Shown here piece after piece: positions 41,785 to 51,038 of a stretch of DNA of 64,000 nt. The stretch's first letter is position 1; each line of letters opens with the position of its first letter. Under the pieces are notes generated by a model. It was given only the letters and a program-made list of their open reading frames with translations, had not been told where the DNA came from and ran no database searches. This DNA comes from UBA1724 sp051884615. Lineage in GTDB: Bacteria > Verrucomicrobiota > Lentisphaeria > Oligosphaerales > Oligosphaeraceae. The DNA lies in NCBI GenBank assembly GCA_051884615.1, contig JBJEVT010000041.1, positions 177,526 through 241,525 of the forward strand. The letters are read 5' to 3'. The position numbers were made by a program, and so were the translations under genes.

Positions 41785-42383
41785 CCCCGCCCCTCTCCTG
41801 CCTGAAGCTGCTCACCCCCGTCTTCCCCCGGCAGGAGGCCAGGCCGGCCTTCTTCCTGGACCGGGACGACACCCTGATTCCCGACGTGCCCTATCTTCGG
41901 GAGCCGGAGGGAGTGCGCCTCTTTCCCCGCAGCGCCCCCGCTCTCCGTCTGCTGCGGCAGGCGGGCTACCGCCTGATTCTTGTCAGCAACCAGTCCGGCG
42001 TGGGCCGGGGCCTCATCCGGCCGGACCAGCTCTGGGCCGTGCATCGGCGCCTCCAGGAACTCCTCCAGGCCGAGGGCGTGCAGCTGGACGGCGCCTATTT
42101 CTGCCCCCACGCCCCGGAGGAGCGCTGCCCCTGCCGCAAGCCCTCCCCCGGAATGCTCCAGGCCGCCCTGGAGGATTTTCCCACCCTCAAGGAGGAGTCG
42201 GCCCTGGCGGGGGACCGCTCCGCAGATATTCTTCTCGCCAAGGCGGGGGGCCTTGCCGCCATCCAGATCCACCGGGAGGGGGCCGACCCCCTGCCCCAGG
42301 CGGACGCCCAGGCGCAGGATCTCTGGGAGGCCGCCCAATGGCTCCTGGTCCGCCGCCGCCCCCGGGGGGAGGGGAGACCATGA
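41781..42383 (+). CDS. gmhB: D-glycero-D-manno-heptose-1,7-bisphosphate 7-phosphatase
   Basis: A 200-aa HAD-type phosphatase in ADP-heptose synthesis for lipopolysaccharide core. The HAD motif I FFLDRDDTLI (DxD) is at about residues 24-33, SNQSGVGRG is motif II, and the zinc-binding segment CPHAPEERCPCRKPSPGML is diagnostic of GmhB. The ALAGDRSADILLAKAGG block carries the last acidic residues. It supports an LPS-bearing outer membrane. Its start overlaps coaC and its stop overlaps mfd by 4 bp each, so these three genes are translationally coupled. Confidence 0.9.
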   Translation: MTPPLSCLKLLTPVFPRQEARPAFFLDRDDTLIPDVPYLREPEGVRLFPRSAPALRLLRQAGYRLILVSNQSGVGRGLIRPDQLWAVHRRLQELLQAEGVQLDGAYFCPHAPEERCPCRKPSPGMLQAALEDFPTLKEESALAGDRSADILLAKAGGLAAIQIHREGADPLPQADAQAQDLWEAAQWLLVRRRPRGEGRP

Positions 42384-45300
42384 ACGCCTGGAAAACCCTC
42401 TTCCGCTCCTGGGCGACCCAGGAGACCGGAAGCCTTCCTCCCCAGCTCCTGCTCCATGAGCCCACCCTGGCCTCCGTGGGCGCGGCCTGGCTCCTCCAGA
42501 AGCGGAGGGACTGCCAGTTTCTGCTGGCGGTGAGCGACAGCGCCGCCCTGGAGAATCTCTCCTCCAGCCTGGCCGGCTTCCTGGAGCTTCTGGAGGACCC
42601 CCGTCCCGTGGTCCCCATTCCGGAAGTCTCCCTGGGCCGACGCCAGTGGGTGCCGGAGAACGAGGCCTGCCGCAGCGCCTCCCTCCAGGAGATCCTTTCG
42701 GGGCGGCCGGCAATCTTTCTCGCCACCGCCCAGACCCTGCTCTCCCGCACCCTCTCCCCCCGCGCCTTCGCCAAACGGACCTTCACCCTGAAGCTCCACC
42801 AGAACATCCCCCCCGAGGAACTCGCCCGGCAGCTGACCGCCCTGGACTACGACAGCGAATACCAGGTCACCTCCCCCGGAGAGTTCGCCCGGCGCGGCGG
42901 CATCCTGGACATCTTCTCCCCCCTCTACGCCGACCCCGTGCGCCTGGAATTCTTCGGAGACGAAATCGATTCCATGCGTTTCTTCTCCGCCAGCACCCAA
43001 TGCTCCCTGGAGAAGCTGGACTCCTTCCAGGTCACTCCCCGGGGCTCCGCGATCCTGGAGTGCCAGGAAGGGCAGGAGGAGGCCCGGGTCCTCCAGTATT
43101 TTTCCCCGGAGACCACCCCCATGGCCCTGGTGCTGCCAGACGCCATCGAGGACCACCTGGCGTGCTTCAGCGAGGATTCCGGGGAGCTGTCAGACTGGCA
43201 GCAGGCCGTCTCCCAGTTCCGTCACCTGGTGCGCATGGAGGTCCCCCCTCTCCTGGAGGAGGGACGCCGTGCCTGCCTGGGGCGCCCCGAGCTGGATGTG
43301 CTCCCCCTGGAAGAACAGTGGTTCGCCACCGTGGACCGGGAGGATGCGGCCAACCCCGAGAACGGCATCGCCCTCTGGCACTGGAATCAGCTGAAGGCCA
43401 GCCTGGCGCGCTGGAGAAAGGAAAAGATGCAGATCGTGGCCTGCTGCAACGGCGCGGGGGAGCTGGACCGCCTGAAGGAACTCCTGGAGCAGGACCCCGA
43501 GACCCGGGACTTCCCCCTGGTCCTGGAGCACCGGGAGCTGCCCCAGGGCTTCTTCTTCCCCACCCAGAAGCTGGTGCTTCTCAGCGACCAGGAGCTCTTC
43601 GGCCGCGCCCCCGTCACCCGGAAGCACCGGCATGTGGACTACCACTACGAAGCCGCCGGCGCCCCGGAGATTCTGGAATTGGAGAAAGGCGCCCTGGCGG
43701 TCCATCTCAACCACGGAATCTGCCGTTTCCACGGGATTCATTTCATAGAGAGCGCCGGGGAGAAGCTGGAGGCCATCGAGCTGGAGTTCGCCGACGAGGC
43801 CCGTCTCTATGTGCACATGGACCAGGCCGGCCTGGTGAGCCGCTATGTGGGCGGCGGGAAGACCACCCCGCCCCTCTCCCATCTGGGCGCCTCCCTCTGG
43901 GCACGGAAGAAGGAGGCGGCGGAGAACGCCGCCTGGGATCTGGCGGCGGAACTGCTGCGGCTGGAGGCCATGCGCGCCTCCTCCGACGGCAGCCAATTCC
44001 ACGCCATGCCCGAATGGGAACGCTCCTTCGCCGCCTCCTTCCCCTACGACCTCACCCCCGACCAGGAGGACGCCATCCAGGCCTGCTTCCAGGACATGGA
44101 GGCGCCCAAGCCCATGGACCGCCTCCTCTGCGGCGACGTGGGCTACGGCAAAACCGAGGTGGCCCTGCGGGTGGCTTTCCGCGCCGTCATGAACGGAAAG
44201 CAGGTGGCCCTCCTGGTGCCCACCACCATCCTGGCCCAACAACACTTCCAGACCTTCCAGGCGCGCTTCCGGGAATTCCCCGTGCGGGTGGAGATGCTCA
44301 GCCGCCTCCGTCCCGCCGCCGCCCAGAACGCCATCATCCGGGATCTGAACGAGGGAAAGGTGGACATCATCATCGGCACCCACCGCCTCCTCTCCCAGGA
44401 CATCCGCATCCCCAAGCTGGGACTCCTCATCATCGACGAGGAACAGCGCTTCGGCGTGAAGCACAAGCAGAAGCTGAAGGCCATGCGGGCCTCCCTGGAC
44501 ATCCTCACCATGACGGCCACCCCCATCCCCCGGACGCTCTACATGAGCCTCTCCGGGCTTCGCAACCTCTCCACCATCATGACCGCCCCCACCAACCGCC
44601 TCTCCGTGCGCACCGTGGTGGCCAACTACGACAAACTCCTCATCCAGGAGGCCATCCTCCACGAGCTGGAGCGGGGCGGGCAGGTCTACTATCTCCACAA
44701 CCGGGTGCGGACCATCGAGGCCGTGCGGGACGTCCTCCAGCATCTGGTGCCCCAGGCCACCTTCGCCGTGGGCCATGGCCGCATGGAGCCGGAGGAGCTG
44801 GAACAAGTCATGACCCGCTTTGTCCAGGGAGAGGTCGACGTGCTGGTCTCCACCACCATCATCGAGAGCGGCATCGACATCCCCAACGCCAACACCATCA
44901 TCGTGGACCGGGCGGACTGCTTCGGCCTCTCCGAGCTCTACCAGCTCCGGGGGCGGGTGGGGCGCAATTTCCAGCAGGCCTACGCCTACATGCTGCTGCC
45001 CCCCATGGGCGAGCTGCCCTCCAACGCCCGGGAGCGCATGGCGGCCATCCGGCGCTTCACCCATCTGGGCGCGGGGTTCCGGCTTGCCATGAAGGACATG
45101 GAGATCCGCGGGGCGGGCAATCTTCTGGGGCAGGAGCAATCCGGCCACATCGCCGCGGTGGGCTTCGAGCTGTACTGCCAGCTGCTGAAGGACTGCGTGG
45201 CCAAGCTCCAGAAGCTCCCCTGCGTCCTGCGGCAGCGGCTGGAGGTGAATCTGGACATGCTCTGCAACTCCGTGACCCCCGTCCCCCACAAGGCCCAGGC

Positions 45301-45703
45301 ATCCATCCCCCGGGAATACGTCAGCGACGAATCCATGCGCCTGAGCCTCTACCGCAAATTCCAGACGCTGCTCACCCCGGAGGAGGTGGAGGAATTCGGG
45401 AAGGAGCTGCAGGACCGCTTCGGCGCCCTTCCCCGCAGCGTCAAGAATCTCCTGGCCCAATACCGCATCGAAACCCTTGCCCGGCAGAAGGGGCTGGAAA
45501 GGCTCACCGTCAAATCCGGCCGCGTGGTGGCCGCCACCGCCAAGGAGATCTACCGCCTCCACGGGCAGGTCCCCGTGCTCCTCTCCTCCAATCCGGAGAA
45601 GCAGCTGGCGGAGCTGGAGGAACTCCTCCGGGCCATGCCCTCCTCCACCGCCGACACTGTCGCCGCCGTCCGTCCCCGCCCTCCCCGTCGCCACCCCCTA
45701 TGA
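42380..45703 (+). CDS. mfd: Transcription-repair coupling factor
   Basis: A 1107-aa ATPase that displaces RNA polymerase stalled at DNA damage and recruits UvrA. The N-terminal UvrB-like part has YQVTSPGEFARRGGILDIF. The RNA-polymerase-interaction (CarD-like) region is about residues 425-500 (LNHGICRFHGI). The helicase core has GDVGYGKTEVALR, LVPTTILAQQHF, the DEEQ box IIDEEQRFGVKHK and TATPIPRTLYMSL. The translocation region has YYLHNRVRTIE and ESGIDIPNANTIIVDRA. The order and size are complete. The start at 42380 overlaps gmhB. Confidence 0.96.
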   Translation: MNAWKTLFRSWATQETGSLPPQLLLHEPTLASVGAAWLLQKRRDCQFLLAVSDSAALENLSSSLAGFLELLEDPRPVVPIPEVSLGRRQWVPENEACRSASLQEILSGRPAIFLATAQTLLSRTLSPRAFAKRTFTLKLHQNIPPEELARQLTALDYDSEYQVTSPGEFARRGGILDIFSPLYADPVRLEFFGDEIDSMRFFSASTQCSLEKLDSFQVTPRGSAILECQEGQEEARVLQYFSPETTPMALVLPDAIEDHLACFSEDSGELSDWQQAVSQFRHLVRMEVPPLLEEGRRACLGRPELDVLPLEEQWFATVDREDAANPENGIALWHWNQLKASLARWRKEKMQIVACCNGAGELDRLKELLEQDPETRDFPLVLEHRELPQGFFFPTQKLVLLSDQELFGRAPVTRKHRHVDYHYEAAGAPEILELEKGALAVHLNHGICRFHGIHFIESAGEKLEAIELEFADEARLYVHMDQAGLVSRYVGGGKTTPPLSHLGASLWARKKEAAENAAWDLAAELLRLEAMRASSDGSQFHAMPEWERSFAASFPYDLTPDQEDAIQACFQDMEAPKPMDRLLCGDVGYGKTEVALRVAFRAVMNGKQVALLVPTTILAQQHFQTFQARFREFPVRVEMLSRLRPAAAQNAIIRDLNEGKVDIIIGTHRLLSQDIRIPKLGLLIIDEEQRFGVKHKQKLKAMRASLDILTMTATPIPRTLYMSLSGLRNLSTIMTAPTNRLSVRTVVANYDKLLIQEAILHELERGGQVYYLHNRVRTIEAVRDVLQHLVPQATFAVGHGRMEPEELEQVMTRFVQGEVDVLVSTTIIESGIDIPNANTIIVDRADCFGLSELYQLRGRVGRNFQQAYAYMLLPPMGELPSNARERMAAIRRFTHLGAGFRLAMKDMEIRGAGNLLGQEQSGHIAAVGFELYCQLLKDCVAKLQKLPCVLRQRLEVNLDMLCNSVTPVPHKAQASIPREYVSDESMRLSLYRKFQTLLTPEEVEEFGKELQDRFGALPRSVKNLLAQYRIETLARQKGLERLTVKSGRVVAATAKEIYRLHGQVPVLLSSNPEKQLAELEELLRAMPSSTADTVAAVRPRPPRRHPL

Positions 45704-46299
45704 TTCTTCTTCCGGAACACGCCCCGGAGGCCCTGGAGGCCGCCAAAGAATGTCTGCAGCGAGGCGGGGTTCTCGCGCTGCCCACGGAGACCGTCTACGG
45801 TCTGGTCGTCCGCTGGGATTCCGCCCAGGCGCGGGAGCGTCTCTACGCCATGAAGCACCGCCCCGCCAGCAAGCGTCTGCAGATGATGGCGCCCACCCTG
45901 GAGGCGGCGGTGAAGGCGGGGGTGCGCCCCGGCGCCGCCCTGGAGACCCTCGCCCGCCGCTTCTGGCCCGGCCCCCTCACCCTGGTGGTGCCCGACCGCT
46001 CCGGCGACGACACCATCGGATTGCGAATCCCCCGCCATCCCTTCCTTCTCCGTCTCATGGAGGAGACCGGGCTGGTCTGCGCCGCCACCAGCGCCAATCT
46101 CTCCGGCGCCCCTCCCGCCACCACCCTCCGGGACGGGCTGAAGGACCTGGCGACGCCCCCGGATCTGGCGCTGGACGGCGGGGTCATCACCGTCACCGAC
46201 GGCGCCGCCTCCACGGTCGTCTCCCTGATCACCAATCCCCCCACCCTGCTCCGGCAAGGCACCATCTCCCTGTCGGAGGTGCTTCTCGCCCTCCCCTAA
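45700..46299 (+). CDS. tsaC: Threonylcarbamoyl-AMP synthase (YrdC/Sua5 type)
   Basis: A 199-aa protein making threonylcarbamoyl-AMP for the tRNA modification t6A. It has the YrdC-fold motifs GGVLALPTETVYGL (residues about 22-35), KHRPASKRLQ (the canonical KxRP...P region), FWPGPLTLVV, GLRIPRHPF and TSANLSG. The start overlaps the mfd stop by 4 bp. The partner enzyme TsaD is encoded at 51565 in the same orientation, so both t6A enzymes lie within 7 kb; TsaB and TsaE are not seen. The length is that of stand-alone YrdC rather than the longer Sua5. Confidence 0.94.
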   Translation: MILLPEHAPEALEAAKECLQRGGVLALPTETVYGLVVRWDSAQARERLYAMKHRPASKRLQMMAPTLEAAVKAGVRPGAALETLARRFWPGPLTLVVPDRSGDDTIGLRIPRHPFLLRLMEETGLVCAATSANLSGAPPATTLRDGLKDLATPPDLALDGGVITVTDGAASTVVSLITNPPTLLRQGTISLSEVLLALP

Positions 46300-46324
46300 C
46301 CTTCCCCCCCCCCCAAAAAAAGCC

Positions 46325-49312
46325 ATGCAACTCCACAACCAATTCCAGATTCTTCCCGCCGGCGCCATCACCCTCAAGGGCGAATTGGGCAAAGCCGCCG
46401 ACCTCTGCCGTGAAAACTTCCTGAAGCGGGTGAAGTGGAGCAATCTGGTGCAGCCCTTCCGGGAGCGCACCGAGACCAGCACCTGGCGCAGCGAATTCTG
46501 GGGCAAGATGATCCGGGGCGCCATCCTCATGGCCTACGTCACCCAGGACCAGGAGCTGAAGGATCTGATCCGGGAGTCGGTCTACGACATCCTCTCCACC
46601 CAGGACGAACAGGGCTGCATCGCCACCGTGGCCACCGACAAGCAGCCCGGAAACTGGGACATGTGGGGACGGAAATACGTCCTCATGGGCCTGACCCGCT
46701 ACTGCCAATACCTGGACCGGGACCCCAAGGTGATCCAGGCCTGCGCCAGGCTGGTGGACTACATCATGACCCAGATCGGCCCCGGCGCCCCCCTCTCTCC
46801 CCTGCGGGTGGGATGCCACGACGGCCTGGCCACCTGCTCCATCCTGGGAGCCATCGTCCGGGTCTACCGCCTCACCCGGGAGCCCCGGCACCTGGAGTTC
46901 GCCAAACACATCGCCCGCACCGGATGCTCCCTGCTGGGAGACATCTTCCAGGGCGTCCTGGAGGGCAAGACCCCCGCGGAGCTGGGCAACGGAAAGGCCT
47001 ATGAAATGACCAGCTGCTTCCAGGGACTGGCGGAGCTCTGCCTGGAAACCGACGACTTCCCCCAGGCCAGGGAAATCCTGACCCGCTACTACAATGGCGT
47101 CCGCGACCGGGAAATCCTCTGCACCGGCGTGGGCGGCGGCAAGGACACCTGGGGCGAATTCTGGTACGACATGGCCCTGCGCCAGAACATCAAGGACCCC
47201 AAGGCCACCGGCGCCATGGGAGAGACCTGCATCACCGTCACCTGGCTCCACTACCTGGAGCGCATCCTTCAGCTCACCGGGGATCCCAAGGTCTTCGACC
47301 AGTGCGAACTGGCATTCTACAACGCCCTCCTGGGCGCCATGACCCTGGACGGCACCAACTTCACCCACCGCAACCCCACCCCCCTGGCCGGCGGCGCATA
47401 CAAAATCGCCGCCCCGGACCAGATGCTCCTGGGCTTCAACCGCCCCTTCCACGGCATGGACTGCTGCCGCGCCCAGGGCCCCGAGGGACTCGCCCTGGCT
47501 CCCCTCCTGGGCGTCATGGCAAAAGACGGCGCCCCCGTCTTCCATCTCTACGAGGACATGGAGGTGCGCCTGGAGGGCGTCACCTACACCGTCACCGGAG
47601 GATGGCCCTTCGCCGGAGACCGCGTCCGCATCGACCTGGCCATGGACGCCCCCAGGACCATGGCCCTCCGCTTCCGGGTGCCCCAGCGGGATTCCGGCGC
47701 CGACTTCCTCCAGGTCAACGGGGAGACCATCCCCGTCCGCGCCGGGGAATACGCCGTGGTGGAGCGGGAATGGAAGAACGGGGACCGGGTGGAGCTCCAC
47801 TTCGACCAGAGCCTGCGGAGGCGCTTCCTCCCCACCACTCCCAACACCTTCTGCTACATGAAGGGCCCCGTGGTCCTGGCCGAGGACGGACGCCTCAACG
47901 CCTACCACGGCGACACCGGCTCCTACCGCATCGCCCTCGCCCTGAAGAACGAAGGGAAGGAGCAGTATCTCTGCGACTACGCCTCCGCGGGCGCGGAATT
48001 CCTGGAAGTCCACCGCATCCAGGTGGTCTTCCCCTTGGTCCCCCCGCCCCTCGCCCGGCCGGCGGCCCTCGGACTGCCGGCCTTTTCTTTTTCCTCCCGC
48101 CCCATCATGTCCCGCCTCCCCGACTATTCCTCCACCATCCGGGCCTGCTGGTTCTCCAGCGGGCTCCAGGCCCTCAGCGTCGTCTACGTCCCCCTCCTCT
48201 TCCTCCATTTCCAGCGCGCCATGGGCATCACCCTGGCCCAGCTGGGCTCCCTGATGTTCTTCAATTTCGGGACCCAGTTCCTCATGGACATGGTGGCGGC
48301 CAAATATGCGGACCGCCTGGGCATCCGGCGGTGCCTGGTGGCCTCCCAGGGGCTCATGGGCGTCGGCATCGCCTCCCTGGCCTTCCTCACCCTCCTCCCC
48401 TCCCCCTTCGCCGGCCTCTGCCTCGCCTCCGTCCTCTACGGCATGGGCGGCGGCCTCATCGAGGTGCTCACCAGCCCCACGGTGGAGGCGTGCCCCACCC
48501 GGAACAAGGTCGCCAGCATGGCGTTCCTCCACAGCGTCTACTGCATCGGCTGCATCACCATCATCCTGGTCTCCACCCTCTTCTTCGCCTGCTTCGGCGT
48601 GCGACACTGGCGGTGGCTGACCCTCTTCTGGGGATGCCTGCCCCTGCTCAACGCCTGGAACTTCACCCGGGTCCCCCTGCCCCGCCCCCTGGGCCAGAAG
48701 GAGGGGGGCGGCCTCTCCATCGGACACCTGGCAGCCCTCCCCCTCTTCTGGCTCCTGGTGGCCCTGATGATGCTCTCCGGCGCCATCGAGCAAGCCATGG
48801 CCCAATGGGCCAGCGCCTTCGCCGAATCCTCCCTGCAAGTCTCCAAATCCATGGGCGACCTGATGGGGGCCTGCTTCTTCGCCGTCCTGATGTTCCTCTC
48901 CCGCACCCTCTTCGGACACGCCGCCCACCGCCTCGACCTGAAACTGGCCATGACCGCCAGCGCCGCCCTCTGCCTCCTGGGCTTCCTCCTGACCATCCTC
49001 TCCCCCTGGCCGCCCCTCGCCCTGGCCGGGCTGGGACTCTCCGGCTTCGCCGTGGGCATCCTCTGGCCCGGCACCCTCAGCCTGGCCGCCCGCCAAATCC
49101 CCCGGGGAGGCACCCCCATGTTCGGATTGTGCGCCCTGGGAGGGGACATCGGCTGCACCCTGGGCCCCGCCCTGGTGGGCTGGTGCGCCGCCGCCTGGGG
49201 CGACAATCTCCGCCACGGACTGGCGGCGGGCCTGCTCTTCTGCGTCCTCCTTCTGGCCTGTCTCGCCGCCATCCGCAAAGCCGCCTCCGGCGACGTCCCC
49301 GGAGAGGCGTAG
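46325..49312 (+). CDS. GH127-like beta-L-arabinofuranosidase fused in frame to an MFS transporter
   Basis: One 995-aa open frame with no stop between two recognisable proteins. Residues 1-577 are a GH127-type (alpha/alpha)6-barrel glycosidase: KRVKWSNLVQPFRERTE, WSEFWGKMI-like segment, GCHDGLATCS, TGVGGGKDTWGEFWY, MDCCRAQGPEG (Cys region). Residues 595-995 are a 12-helix major facilitator beginning MSRLPDYSSTIRACWF, which alone would be a normal 401-aa transporter (48107-49312). The junction residues 578-594 are encoded across a GC-rich hairpin and T-tract, and no stop codon exists there in any frame. It may be a recent fusion by stop loss, a sequencing error, or a real enzyme-transporter chimera. 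Confidence 0.72.
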   Translation: MQLHNQFQILPAGAITLKGELGKAADLCRENFLKRVKWSNLVQPFRERTETSTWRSEFWGKMIRGAILMAYVTQDQELKDLIRESVYDILSTQDEQGCIATVATDKQPGNWDMWGRKYVLMGLTRYCQYLDRDPKVIQACARLVDYIMTQIGPGAPLSPLRVGCHDGLATCSILGAIVRVYRLTREPRHLEFAKHIARTGCSLLGDIFQGVLEGKTPAELGNGKAYEMTSCFQGLAELCLETDDFPQAREILTRYYNGVRDREILCTGVGGGKDTWGEFWYDMALRQNIKDPKATGAMGETCITVTWLHYLERILQLTGDPKVFDQCELAFYNALLGAMTLDGTNFTHRNPTPLAGGAYKIAAPDQMLLGFNRPFHGMDCCRAQGPEGLALAPLLGVMAKDGAPVFHLYEDMEVRLEGVTYTVTGGWPFAGDRVRIDLAMDAPRTMALRFRVPQRDSGADFLQVNGETIPVRAGEYAVVEREWKNGDRVELHFDQSLRRRFLPTTPNTFCYMKGPVVLAEDGRLNAYHGDTGSYRIALALKNEGKEQYLCDYASAGAEFLEVHRIQVVFPLVPPPLARPAALGLPAFSFSSRPIMSRLPDYSSTIRACWFSSGLQALSVVYVPLLFLHFQRAMGITLAQLGSLMFFNFGTQFLMDMVAAKYADRLGIRRCLVASQGLMGVGIASLAFLTLLPSPFAGLCLASVLYGMGGGLIEVLTSPTVEACPTRNKVASMAFLHSVYCIGCITIILVSTLFFACFGVRHWRWLTLFWGCLPLLNAWNFTRVPLPRPLGQKEGGGLSIGHLAALPLFWLLVALMMLSGAIEQAMAQWASAFAESSLQVSKSMGDLMGACFFAVLMFLSRTLFGHAAHRLDLKLAMTASAALCLLGFLLTILSPWPPLALAGLGLSGFAVGILWPGTLSLAARQIPRGGTPMFGLCALGGDIGCTLGPALVGWCAAAWGDNLRHGLAAGLLFCVLLLACLAAIRKAASGDVPGEA
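48057..48092 (+). terminator. Terminator-like hairpin inside the GH127-MFS frame
   Basis: GGCCGGC (48057-48063) pairs perfectly with GCCGGCC (48076-48082), followed by TTTTCTTTTT (48083-48092). It lies just before the natural MFS ATG at 48107 and looks like an intergenic terminator that is now inside a coding frame. Confidence 0.65.
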
Positions 49313-49361
49313 GCGGACATTCCGGGCTCCCTGGTCCCTGGGGGATTCGGGGAATCGGGGT

Positions 49362-49367
49362 TATAGT
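49362..49367 (+). promoter_or_regulatory. Putative -10 element (TATAGT type)
   Basis: TATAGT in TTATAGTAGTTCG, 41 bp upstream of the TTG start at 49403. Same string as at 10472 and 63050. Confidence 0.4.
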
Positions 49368-49402
49368 AGTTCGCTTGCCACGCCCACCCAGGAGAAGCGC
49401 CA

Positions 49403-50596
49403 TTGAACAAAGAGGATTTGCTACAACGTATCCGGGCCAACGCCCCCGCCGCCATCCGCTTCTATCAGCAGAACGCCAATGTGGAGATGGGGGTGTTGCG
49501 GGAGCTGGGGAAGGAGCTGGAGGAGCCGGGCGTCCCCCTCTTCCTGGCTTCCATGCCCAACACGCCCAGCCGGCTCCTGGAGGCTCTCCAGGAATCCCGG
49601 GACCCCCAGGTGCTCCAGGCGCTGGCCGCCAATCCCAACTGCCTCCCCCGGATGATCCATGCGGCCAGCCCCCTCCCCAGGCTGGCCGCCGCCGCCAGCC
49701 GCCGCCTCAATGCCCAGCAGGCGCTCCTGCTGGCCCAGGACCCCGAGGTGGATGTCCGTGCCGCCCTGGCCCGCAACCCCGTCATCCCCACCCCCGTCCA
49801 GCTGAAACTCTCCCAGGACTGCGTCCCCTTCGTCCGTGCCGCCCTGCTGGAGAACCGGAGACTGGTGGAGGAGTTCCAGGTGGGGCTGGCGGATGACATC
49901 GACACCGCCGTCCATCTGGCGGCCCTTCTGGTGCCCCGTCTCTCCCCCGCCTGCATGGAGATTTGGGTGAAGGAGAGCGAGGAGCTGGCGCAACTGGCCC
50001 TGGCCCGCCGGAAGGACCTGACCCCGGAGATGGTGGCGGCCCTGAGCCGCAGCGCCCATCCCTCCGTCATGCTTGCCCTGCTGGAGCACCAGGATATTTC
50101 CACGGACAAGCTGGAGGACTTCCTGCGCCGGGGCGACGCCCCCACCCTCCTCTCCATTCTGAAGCGCCGGGATCTGCCGGCGCCCCTCCAGGCGCTGGCG
50201 GGAGAGCGGAGCGACGCCCTGCCCGAGGTGCGCCTGGCCCTGGCCGCCTACCCCCAGCTGGACGACCTGGCAGGCATGCCTCTGGCCACCCGCGCCCGGG
50301 ACGACCAGGAGATTCTGGAGCGACTGGCCATGAATCCCTCCCCCCGCCTGGCACAGACCCGCCTCCATCTGGCGGAAACCGCCAGTCCATATCTGGGCAA
50401 ACTCCTGCTAGCCAATCCTTTGTGCCACGAAAAAGCCATCTTGGACGCCCTGGTCCGGCGAGGGGATTCCGTCCTCCTCTGCCATCTGGCCTACCGGGGC
50501 GTCTCCTGCCGGGACCTCTCCCCCGAGGCCCGGGAGATCCTGAGGCAAAGCCCTCTTCCCTCCGTCCAGGCTCTTGCCGCCCCCCTTTCCTCCTAG
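49403..50596 (+). CDS. Alpha-helical repeat protein (LRV/HEAT-like), 397 aa
   Basis: A soluble protein made of about ten short helical repeats of about 25 residues with a recurring pattern A..P.VR.ALA.NP..P (for example SRDPQVLQALAANPNCLP, DPEVDVRAALARNPVIPTP, LSRSAHPSVMLALLEHQDI and LLANPLCHEKAILDALVRRG). This resembles leucine-rich-repeat-variant/HEAT-like solenoids, which act as protein-binding scaffolds. No catalytic motif is seen. It starts with TTG, supported by AGGAGAAG 5 nt upstream, and has a TATAGT element before it. The function is unknown; it heads a run leading to tsaD and azlCD. Confidence 0.7.
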   Translation: MNKEDLLQRIRANAPAAIRFYQQNANVEMGVLRELGKELEEPGVPLFLASMPNTPSRLLEALQESRDPQVLQALAANPNCLPRMIHAASPLPRLAAAASRRLNAQQALLLAQDPEVDVRAALARNPVIPTPVQLKLSQDCVPFVRAALLENRRLVEEFQVGLADDIDTAVHLAALLVPRLSPACMEIWVKESEELAQLALARRKDLTPEMVAALSRSAHPSVMLALLEHQDISTDKLEDFLRRGDAPTLLSILKRRDLPAPLQALAGERSDALPEVRLALAAYPQLDDLAGMPLATRARDDQEILERLAMNPSPRLAQTRLHLAETASPYLGKLLLANPLCHEKAILDALVRRGDSVLLCHLAYRGVSCRDLSPEAREILRQSPLPSVQALAAPLSS

Positions 50597-50636
50597 TCGC
50601 ATCCCGCAACCCTCCCCAAGATTCCGGAGATTCCCC

Positions 50637-50999
50637 ATGCTCAACAACAAGAAACCTGTGGTGAAGCCCCCACTTTCCCTGGTGGAGATCATCACCCGCG
50701 CCGACGCCGCCACCATCCAGGCCGCCTTGGAGGCCCGGCAGAAAATCGACGCCCTGCTGGCGGAACGCGCCGCCGCCTACGAACGCATCGCCGCCCTGGA
50801 GAAGCAGGTGGATGAAGTCATGGGCGCCCCCAACCTCTTCGTCTTCCCGGCGCCCGCCGTCAGCGTGGCTCCCTTCGCCGCGCCCGCCGCCCCTGCCGCG
50901 CCCGCCGCCCCGGCGCCCGCCAAACCCGAGCCGGCAGCCCCCGCCGCCGAACACGGAGACGCCCCCCAGAAGAAGGCTCCCCAGAAATCCGGGAACTGA
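50637..50999 (+). CDS. Small helical protein with Ala/Pro-rich tail (120 aa)
   Basis: A 120-aa protein of unknown function. Residues about 12-60 form an amphipathic helix (SLVEIITRADAATIQAALEA and ERIAALEKQVDEVMG) that could be a coiled coil. The rest is an Ala/Pro-rich low-complexity tail (repeated APAAPAAPAPAK). GGAGATTCCCC precedes the ATG at 50637. There is no signal peptide, so it is likely cytoplasmic. It lies between the helical-repeat gene and another unknown gene in the same direction; coupling to these is suggested by the short gaps (about 40 bp each) rather than by homology. Confidence 0.55.
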   Translation: MLNNKKPVVKPPLSLVEIITRADAATIQAALEARQKIDALLAERAAAYERIAALEKQVDEVMGAPNLFVFPAPAVSVAPFAAPAAPAAPAAPAPAKPEPAAPAAEHGDAPQKKAPQKSGN

Positions 51000-51038
51000 T
51001 TCCCCCCTCCCCTTCTTCTCCCTGACCGCCTTTCCTCC

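Noticed and set aside
46229..49216. 995-aa open frame antisense to GH127-MFS
   Set aside because: Gly/Glu/His-rich shadow sequence; no family resemblance.
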